This document shows, in pieces, positions 58,182 through 64,000 of a stretch of DNA of 64,000 bases (its first letter is position 1; each line of letters starts with the position of its first letter). The translations under genes and the position numbers were made by a program. Below the pieces are notes generated by a model. That model had not been told where the DNA came from and ran no database searches. It saw only the letters and a program-made list of their open reading frames with translations. The DNA comes from Burkholderiales bacterium RIFCSPHIGHO2_12_FULL_63_20. GTDB lineage: Bacteria > Pseudomonadota > Gammaproteobacteria > Burkholderiales > Burkholderiaceae_C. Location of the stretch: assembly GCA_001770775.1 (NCBI GenBank), contig MESA01000033.1:1-64000 (forward strand). The letters are read 5' to 3'.

Positions 58182-58814
58182 GTGAAGAAATACATCCTCA
58201 CCGGCCTGCTCGTCTGGCTCCCCCTGGTGATCACCATCTGGGTGCTCAAGAGCGTGATCGGTACGCTCGACGACGTGTTCGCCTGGTTCATGGTCGTTGC
58301 CCGGACCGTGCTGCCCGTCAGCATCCACCCCGTTCTGGCCGATCTGCAGCGTGTGCCCGGCCTGAGCGTCATCATCCTGGTCACCGCCCTGTGGCTGACC
58401 GGTGTGGCCGTGACCAACATGGTCGGCCAGTGGCTGCTCAACCAGTCGAACCGGATGTTCTCGAACATCCCCATCGTCAAGAGCATCTACAACTCGGTCC
58501 GGCAGGTTTCGGACACGCTGTTTTCCAGCAGCGGTCAGGCTTTCCGCGAAGCCGTGCTGGTGCAGTACCCTCGCGCCGGTTCGTGGACGATCGCCTTTGT
58601 CACCGGACGCCCGACGGGCGAAGTGGCCGACAAACTGATCACCGAAATGGTGACCGTGTATGTGCCCACGACCCCCAACCCGACCTCGGGTTTCATGCTG
58701 ATCGTGCCGCGTGCCGAGGTCATGTCACTCGACATGTCGGTGGACGAGGCCCTCAAGTACATCATTTCGATGGGCGTGGTGGCACCGCCGCACGTTGCAA
58801 AGACCCAATCCTGA
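58182..58814 (+). CDS. DUF502 family membrane protein
   Basis: A 210-residue protein with two N-terminal membrane helices (about 4-24, [20 protein letters not shown], and 57-79, [20 protein letters not shown]). A cytoplasmic domain follows with [38 protein letters not shown] and [17 protein letters not shown]. Its function is unknown. The start is GTG 58182 (the only codon matching the family opening [15 protein letters not shown]). It lies 110 nt after fmdB and 70 nt before aspS. Confidence 0.9.
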   Translation: MKKYILTGLLVWLPLVITIWVLKSVIGTLDDVFAWFMVVARTVLPVSIHPVLADLQRVPGLSVIILVTALWLTGVAVTNMVGQWLLNQSNRMFSNIPIVKSIYNSVRQVSDTLFSSSGQAFREAVLVQYPRAGSWTIAFVTGRPTGEVADKLITEMVTVYVPTTPNPTSGFMLIVPRAEVMSLDMSVDEALKYIISMGVVAPPHVAKTQS

Positions 58815-58884
58815 ACGACAATCGAGGGTTTCGAGCCGGGCCTGTGCCCAGGCCGCACGAACCTCATTCCCGGAGAGAACAACA

Positions 58885-60687
58885 ATGCGCACCACTTACT
58901 GTGGTCTGGTCAGCGAAGCGCTGATGGGCCAGACCGTGACGCTGATGGGCTGGGCCCACCGTCGCCGCGACCACGGCGGCGTGATCTTCATCGACCTGCG
59001 CGACCGCGAAGGTCTGGTGCAGGTGGTGTTCGACCCCGACCGTGCCGATTCGTTCAAGATCGCCGAAGACGTGCGCAACGAGTTCTGCCTGAAGGTGACC
59101 GGTGTCGTGCGCGCCCGCCCTGAAGGCACGACCAACGCCGGCCTGACCAGCGGCAAGATCGAGGTGCTGGCCCACAACCTGGAAGTGCTCAACGCCAGCG
59201 TGACGCCGCCGTTCCAGATCGACGACGAGAACCTGTCCGAGACGACCCGCCTGACCCACCGCGTGCTGGACCTGCGCCGTCCTTACATGCAAAAGAACCT
59301 GATGCTGCGCTACCGCGTGGCGATGGAAGCACGCAAGTTCCTGGACGAGCATGGCTTCATCGACATCGAAACACCGATGTTGACCAAGTCGACCCCGGAA
59401 GGCGCTCGCGACTACCTGGTGCCCTCGCGCGTGCATGACGGCCAGTTCTTCGCCCTGCCCCAGTCGCCCCAGCTGTTCAAGCAGCTGCTGATGGTGGCCG
59501 GCTACGACCGCTACTACCAGATCACCAAGTGCTTCCGCGACGAAGACCTGCGCGCCGATCGTCAGCCCGAATTCACCCAGATCGATATTGAAACGAGCTT
59601 CCTGACCGAACAGGAAATCCGTGACATGTTCGAAGGCATGATCCGCCACGTCTTCATGAAGGCGCTGAACGTGGACCTGGGTGCCTACCCGGTCATGAAG
59701 TACGCGGATGCGATGCACCTGTACGGCTCGGACAAGCCTGACCTGCGCGTCAAACTGCAGTTCACCGAACTGACCGACGTGATGGGCGATGTGGACTTCA
59801 AGGTCTTCTCGACGCCTGCCACCACCAAGGGTGGCCGCGTGGTGGCCTTGTGCGTGCCCGGTGGCGGTGCCATGTCGCGTGGCGAGATTGACGCCTACAC
59901 CGAGTTCGTCAAGATCTACGGTGCCAAGGGCCTGGCCTGGATCAAGGTCAACGAGGTGGCCAAGGGTCGCGAGGGCCTGCAGTCGCCCATCGTGAAGAAC
60001 CTGCACGATGCGGCCCTGGCCAAGATCCTGGAGCGCACGGGCGCCAAGGACGGCGACCTGATTTTCTTCGGTGCCGACAAGGAAAAGATCGTCAACGACG
60101 CCATCGGCGCGCTGCGCCTGAAGGTGGGCCACTCGGACTTCGGCAAGAAGGCCGGTCTGTTCGAAGACCGCTGGGCGCCGCTGTGGGTGGTGGACTTCCC
60201 GATGTTCGAGTACGACGACGACTCCGAGCGCTGGAATGCCGTGCACCACCCCTTCACGGCCCCCAAGGATGGCCACGAGGACCTGATGGACACGGATCCG
60301 GGCAAGTGCATTGCCAAGGCCTACGACATGGTGCTGAACGGCTGGGAGCTGGGTGGCGGTTCGATCCGTATCCACCGCGCCGACGTGCAGTCCAAGGTGT
60401 TCAGCGCCTTGAACATCAGCAAGGAAGACGCCCAGGTCAAGTTCGGCTTCCTGCTGGATGCGCTGCAGTACGGTGCGCCCCCGCACGGCGGCCTGGCCTT
60501 CGGTCTGGACCGCTTGGTCACGCTGATGACCAAGGCCGATTCCATCCGTGACGTGATCGCCTTCCCCAAGACGCAGCGCGCGCAGTGCCTGCTGACCGGC
60601 GCCCCGTCGAACGTGGACGACAAGCAGTTGCGCGAGTTGCACATCCGTCTGCGCAACGCGGTGGCAGCAGCGCCGACCCAAGGCTGA
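58885..60687 (+). CDS. aspS: Aspartyl-tRNA synthetase
   Basis: AspS charges tRNA-Asp (and possibly tRNA-Asn if non-discriminating) in the cytosol. The 600-residue protein has the OB-fold anticodon domain starting [20 protein letters not shown], class II motif 2 [20 protein letters not shown] and motif 3 [14 protein letters not shown]. The bacterial GAD insert lies between. The start has CGGAGAG about 8 nt upstream. A strong terminator follows, so nudB downstream is probably expressed separately. Confidence 0.97.
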   Translation: MRTTYCGLVSEALMGQTVTLMGWAHRRRDHGGVIFIDLRDREGLVQVVFDPDRADSFKIAEDVRNEFCLKVTGVVRARPEGTTNAGLTSGKIEVLAHNLEVLNASVTPPFQIDDENLSETTRLTHRVLDLRRPYMQKNLMLRYRVAMEARKFLDEHGFIDIETPMLTKSTPEGARDYLVPSRVHDGQFFALPQSPQLFKQLLMVAGYDRYYQITKCFRDEDLRADRQPEFTQIDIETSFLTEQEIRDMFEGMIRHVFMKALNVDLGAYPVMKYADAMHLYGSDKPDLRVKLQFTELTDVMGDVDFKVFSTPATTKGGRVVALCVPGGGAMSRGEIDAYTEFVKIYGAKGLAWIKVNEVAKGREGLQSPIVKNLHDAALAKILERTGAKDGDLIFFGADKEKIVNDAIGALRLKVGHSDFGKKAGLFEDRWAPLWVVDFPMFEYDDDSERWNAVHHPFTAPKDGHEDLMDTDPGKCIAKAYDMVLNGWELGGGSIRIHRADVQSKVFSALNISKEDAQVKFGFLLDALQYGAPPHGGLAFGLDRLVTLMTKADSIRDVIAFPKTQRAQCLLTGAPSNVDDKQLRELHIRLRNAVAAAPTQG

Positions 60688-60714
60688 TCGACCCGATCGC
60701 TTTGACGGCGAACG

Positions 60715-60740
60715 AGGCCACCCTGCGGGGTGGCCTTTTT
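60715..60740 (+). terminator. Rho-independent terminator of aspS
   Basis: AGGCCACCC (60715-60723) and GGGTGGCCT (60728-60736) form a 9-bp stem with a 4-nt loop and five T residues. Confidence 0.92.
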
Positions 60741-60785
60741 CATGCCCCAACGCAAGGTGCAAACGAGCATGCCACACTGTCTGTC

Positions 60786-61277
60786 ATGAACGAACAAGCG
60801 TCTCCCAAGATTCCGCAATCGGTGCTGGTGGTGATTTACACCCCGCAGCGTGAGGTGTTGCTGATCGAGCGGGCCAAGCAACCGGGGTTCTGGCAAAGCG
60901 TGACGGGCTCGAAGGACCATCTGGACGAGTCCTGGACGGCAACGGCCATCCGTGAGGTGCAGGAGGAGACTGGCATTCAGGTGGGGTCCGATCGGGTGCC
61001 GCTCAGCGCCTTGCAGGACTGGGGCATAGAAAACGTGTACGAGATCTACCCCGTCTGGCGCCACCGCTATGCGCCCGGTGTGTCGCACAACACCGAGCAT
61101 GTGTTCGGCCTGTGCGTGCCACGTGACATCCCGATCACACTGGCGCCGCTGGAACACATCGCCCATGTGTGGTTGCCATGGCAGGAGGCGGCCGACCGCT
61201 GCTTTTCGCCGTCGAACGCTGAGGCGATTTTGCAACTGAGCCAGCGTGTCGCCAACCCGGCGCACCTGCTATCGTAG
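60786..61277 (+). CDS. nudB: Dihydroneopterin triphosphate diphosphatase (Nudix)
   Basis: NudB removes pyrophosphate from dihydroneopterin triphosphate, an early step of folate synthesis. The 163-residue protein has the Nudix region TGSKDHLDESWTATAIREVQEETG. Relative to E. coli NudB there is one extra residue before the catalytic helix, but the REVQEE metal ligands are intact. PGFWQSVTGS and WRHRYAPGVSHNTEHVFGL match NudB, not generic MutT. It follows aspS after a terminator. Confidence 0.9.
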   Translation: MNEQASPKIPQSVLVVIYTPQREVLLIERAKQPGFWQSVTGSKDHLDESWTATAIREVQEETGIQVGSDRVPLSALQDWGIENVYEIYPVWRHRYAPGVSHNTEHVFGLCVPRDIPITLAPLEHIAHVWLPWQEAADRCFSPSNAEAILQLSQRVANPAHLLS

Positions 61278-61325
61278 AGCGCATGGTGTCGCCATCGCGG
61301 CACACTTTGCCGCAGGAATGCACCC

Positions 61326-62138
61326 GTGCTCAAACCGCTTCAGTCTTCCCTGCTCCCCCCCGCCCAGCGTCACGCGGGGCATTTGCGCGTGGCCACGTAC
61401 AACATCCACAAGGGTGTGCGCGGCATGGGGCCCACCAAGCGCCTGGAAATCCACAACCTGAGCGACGCTGTGTCGGCACTGGACGCCGACATCGTGTGTC
61501 TGCAAGAGGTGCGGCAGTTCAACCATGCCGAGGCGCGGCGCTTTTCTCACACACAGTTTGGCCCCGACGCCTGGCCCAGCACGCCTCAGGCGGAGTACCT
61601 GGCCCCCGAGGGCTATGAAGTGGCTTACCGCACCAATGCCATCACCAAAAACGGTGAGCATGGCAACGCGCTGCTGGCACGCTGGCCATTGGGGCCCATC
61701 GGCCACCACAATGTGTCGGACCACCGTTTCGAACAACGTGGCCTGCTGCATGTGCCGGTCATCTGGCGCGGGGTTGAGGTGCATGTGGTCGTGGTGCACC
61801 TGGGCCTGATCAGTGCCAGCCGGGTGCGTCAGGCCGAGCGGCTGGCCGAGTTGGTGATGCACGAGTTGCCGGCCGGGGCACCGGTGGTGGTGGCCGGCGA
61901 CTTCAACGACTGGAACGAGAAGCTCGACGGCATCCTGGCCGGGGCCAGCTTGAGCCGCGCCGCGCTGGGCAACGAGGCCCGCGTGGCCACCTACCCCTCG
62001 ATCATTCCGGTGCTGTCGCTGGACCGGGTCTACATGCGAGGCCTGCACTGCAAGTCGATCATGGTGCCGCGGGGCAGCACCTGGGCCCGGCTGTCCGATC
62101 ACCTGCCACTGGTGGCGGAGTTGGATCTGAACACCTGA
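61326..62138 (+). CDS. Endonuclease/exonuclease/phosphatase family protein (YbhP-like)
   Basis: A 270-residue EEP-fold hydrolase. LRVATYNIHKGVRG has the conserved Asn, IVCLQEVRQ the metal-binding Glu, VVVAGDFNDW the catalytic Asp/Asn pair and LSDHLPLVAEL the terminal His. Relatives act on phosphodiesters of DNA, lipids or sugars. It sits directly before clsB with a one-base overlap, the same order as E. coli ybhP-clsB, so a lipid-related substrate is plausible. The start is GTG 61326. Confidence 0.88.
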   Translation: MLKPLQSSLLPPAQRHAGHLRVATYNIHKGVRGMGPTKRLEIHNLSDAVSALDADIVCLQEVRQFNHAEARRFSHTQFGPDAWPSTPQAEYLAPEGYEVAYRTNAITKNGEHGNALLARWPLGPIGHHNVSDHRFEQRGLLHVPVIWRGVEVHVVVVHLGLISASRVRQAERLAELVMHELPAGAPVVVAGDFNDWNEKLDGILAGASLSRAALGNEARVATYPSIIPVLSLDRVYMRGLHCKSIMVPRGSTWARLSDHLPLVAELDLNT

Positions 62139-63502
62139 TGCCCCCGATGAGTCGTCCACCTGGCAAGAATCATTGGGCCCCAGGCATCGTCGAGCATAGC
62201 GACAAGCCCCCTCAGGGCTGGCTGGAAGCCCTGGCCTGGTACACGCAGCGCAAGCCGGTGTTCACGGGCGGCAACGAGGTGACCTTGCTGCAAGGCGGTC
62301 GCGACCTGTTTCCGGCACTGTGCGAGCGCATCGATCAGGCGCAGCAGTCGGTATGGATGGCGCTCTACATCGTGTCGCCCTTGGGCCAAAGCAGTGCCGT
62401 GCTGCAGTCGCTGATGGGGGCGGCGCAACGTGGGGTCGAGGTGTCGATGGTGGTGGACGGCGTGGGCTCGCGCGATGCGCCTGCCAGCCTGTGGCGCGCA
62501 CTCGAAGACGCGGGGGTACGGCTGGTGGTCTACAAGCCTCTGCATTGGCTGTGGGGGTTGATGGACGCTGGCCAGTGGCGCCGCATGCACCTCAAGCTGT
62601 GCGTGGTCGATGAGGACGTGGGCTTCATCGGTGGCATCAATCTGATCGACGACCACTACGACCTCAGCCACGGCTGGTCAGAGAACCCGCGTCTGGACTA
62701 TGCAGTGTCGGTGCGGGGGGCGGTGGTGATGCCGATCCTGCACACCATCCGCGCCATGTGGACGCGAGCCCAGTTTGGGCGCGACTGGCGCGATGACCTG
62801 GTCCAGTGGGTGCAGGACCCGCACCGCTTGCAGCGCCTCAAGCAGATGTGGCAGAGCGCCTCGCTGCGCCTGAGCCCGCAGGAGCAGGAACAGTTGATGG
62901 ACGACGGCGACACCATGCTGCCCATGCGCAGCGCCTTCGTGTTGCGCGACAACCTGCGCCAGCGGCGCACGATCGAGCAGGCGGCGCTGCGGGCCATCGT
63001 GCACGCGAGGCAGTGCATTGACATCGTGACGCCCTACTTCTACCCACGGCGTGCCATGCGCCAGGCACTGCGTGCGGCGGCCGAGCGGGGCGTGACCGTG
63101 CGCCTGCTGCTGCAGGGCAAGCTGGACTACCGGATTGCGGGCATTGCGGCGCAGGTGCTATACGACGAGTTGCAGCAGGTGGGCGTGCGCATCTTCGAGT
63201 ACCAGCCGGCATTCCTGCACGCCAAGGTGTTGTGTGTGGACGAGGAGTGGGCCACCGTGGGGTCGTCCAACCTCGATCCGCTGTCGATGGTGCTGAACCT
63301 GGAAGGCAATCTGATCGTGCGGGACCGGGGCTTCGTACAGACCTTGTCCAACTCCTTGCAGGCCGATTTTGCACAGAGCCGGGAGGTGCCACCGCCTGAC
63401 ACGCTGCACGACCGGCGCTGGCGGACGCGGGTCCGCCGGGCCGTGGTGGCCTTTCTGGCAAAGGCCTATTTGCGTTTGGGCGGCTCGACCGGACGGTATT
63501 GA
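62138..63502 (+). CDS. clsB: Cardiolipin synthase B
   Basis: ClsB joins phosphatidyl groups to make cardiolipin at the inner membrane; it has two phospholipase D motifs. In the 454-residue protein the first is HLKLCVVDEDVGFIGGINL and the second HAKVLCVDEEWATVGSSNLDP, each with His, Lys and Asp. No N-terminal membrane helices are present, in contrast to ClsA. E. coli ClsB has 413 residues. The start at 62138 overlaps the upstream stop codon by one base. Its 3' end overlaps the convergent phosphatase gene by 37 bp. Confidence 0.92.
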   Translation: MPPMSRPPGKNHWAPGIVEHSDKPPQGWLEALAWYTQRKPVFTGGNEVTLLQGGRDLFPALCERIDQAQQSVWMALYIVSPLGQSSAVLQSLMGAAQRGVEVSMVVDGVGSRDAPASLWRALEDAGVRLVVYKPLHWLWGLMDAGQWRRMHLKLCVVDEDVGFIGGINLIDDHYDLSHGWSENPRLDYAVSVRGAVVMPILHTIRAMWTRAQFGRDWRDDLVQWVQDPHRLQRLKQMWQSASLRLSPQEQEQLMDDGDTMLPMRSAFVLRDNLRQRRTIEQAALRAIVHARQCIDIVTPYFYPRRAMRQALRAAAERGVTVRLLLQGKLDYRIAGIAAQVLYDELQQVGVRIFEYQPAFLHAKVLCVDEEWATVGSSNLDPLSMVLNLEGNLIVRDRGFVQTLSNSLQADFAQSREVPPPDTLHDRRWRTRVRRAVVAFLAKAYLRLGGSTGRY

Positions 63503-64000
63503 ATCGGCGCAGCAGGCAGGACACAGCACTCGCCATAACGGGGCGCGGATGGCCATTGGCTGGGCTGCGCCGGTACGGCAACGTTCTGAGTCACCCACCG
63601 GGCCGACAGAACCCAGCCGGCGTGGGCGATGATCAGCAGTGGGGACTGAGGCGCGACTGACAGACCGTCCAGGCTGGTGGTCACCCGGTCAAGCATAGCC
63701 TGCAGGCTCTCCCCACCGCCAGGGGCATGGTGCGCAAAGTCGTTGCACCAGGCGTCCACCTCGGCGTGGGCGATCTGTGGCCAGGTCAGGCCGTCCCAGG
63801 CGCCGAAATCCATTTCCAGCAGGGTGTCGTCGATGTGATGGTGCCAACCCCAGCGACGCAATTGTCGGCCGACAGCGGCGCAGCGCTGGAGGGAGGAGCT
63901 GTGCACGGCACGAGGCCAGCCGTGGCGGCGCGCGGCTTGCCGGATGCGGTGGGCCAGACGCTTGGCCTTGCGCCGGTCCACGGGCAGATCGGTGCGACCA
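63466..64000 (-). CDS. Histidine phosphatase family protein, C-terminal part (cut by window end; CobC-like)
   Basis: About 178 residues are visible; the N-terminus with the RHG motif lies beyond the window. The frame at the edge reads GRTDLPVDRRKAKRLA, the usual second block of the phosphoglycerate mutase superfamily. HSSSLQRCAAV supplies the second Arg, LLEMDFGAWDGLTWPQI the acid, and IIAHAGWVLSARW the second catalytic His. The pattern is close to alpha-ribazole phosphatase (CobC), but no cobalamin genes are visible. The gene converges on clsB with a 37-bp overlap. Confidence 0.85.
   Translation of the reverse strand, partial: GRTDLPVDRRKAKRLAHRIRQAARRHGWPRAVHSSSLQRCAAVGRQLRRWGWHHHIDDTLLEMDFGAWDGLTWPQIAHAEVDAWCNDFAHHAPGGGESLQAMLDRVTTSLDGLSVAPQSPLLIIAHAGWVLSARWVTQNVAVPAQPSQWPSAPRYGECCVLPAAPIQYRPVEPPKRK

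Overview
The window is about 64 kb of GC-rich chromosome from a betaproteobacterium of the order Burkholderiales, probably a freshwater relative of the Comamonadaceae or the Aquabacterium/Leptothrix/Ideonella group. This placement is inferred from protein character and gene order: leuC-leuD-leuB with an entericidin inside the operon, an sdhE-sdhBADC block next to a GntR gene and mdh, a prp-acnD-prpF cluster, the ubiJ-ubiB pair, fmdB-DUF502-aspS, and PEP-CTERM/EpsL-type surface proteins. I see no rRNA, tRNA, CRISPR array, phage or insertion sequence. Most of the window is core metabolism.

Left part (1-26.6 kb): a long run of leucine-biosynthesis and citric-acid-cycle genes. Leftward genes are asd (cut by the window edge), leuB, leuD, an entericidin-like lipoprotein, leuC, gltA, sdhE, sdhB, sdhA, sdhD, sdhC and a GntR regulator. 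Rightward genes are mdh, a CitE-like lyase and a small unknown gene. A leftward B12-type radical SAM gene and prpR follow. The rightward 2-methylcitrate operon prpB-prpC-acnD-prpF, a conserved periplasmic protein and acnB complete the block. A 20-bp near-palindrome between GntR and mdh and a -24/-12 (sigma-54) promoter before prpB are the main control sites.

Middle (26.6-42.5 kb): a lower-GC islet carries a lone PEP-CTERM surface protein. Next come an NAD(P)-dependent SDR protein and penicillin-binding protein 1A. A five-gene module follows: a GbsR/MarR regulator, a DCC thiol-redox protein, a second SDR paralogue, a DoxX-like membrane protein and a DUF2269 membrane protein. Two near-identical palindromes, one before the regulator and one before the module, suggest it is one regulon. 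Further on are a YgjP-like metallopeptidase, sbcB, a FabH-like synthase, rluA, a bile-acid:Na+ symporter-like gene, acnA and an ArsC-like reductase.

Right part (42.6-64 kb): DUF779 and an AldB/ExaC-type aldehyde dehydrogenase lie opposite an AcoR-type sigma-54 activator. They share an intergenic region with a -24/-12 promoter and a perfect 14-bp inverted repeat. Then come ubiG with a HAD phosphatase (a possible MupP), and a short leftward exopolysaccharide operon (phosphoglycosyl transferase, EpsL-like barrel, galE, manC/algA type). After these are ubiJ-ubiB, an SSS-family symporter, fmdB-DUF502-aspS, nudB, a YbhP-like phosphatase with clsB, and the C-terminal part of a histidine phosphatase cut by the window end.

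All calls come from reading the sequence and from recalled family knowledge. No database search was run, and start codons noted as uncertain are my choices.
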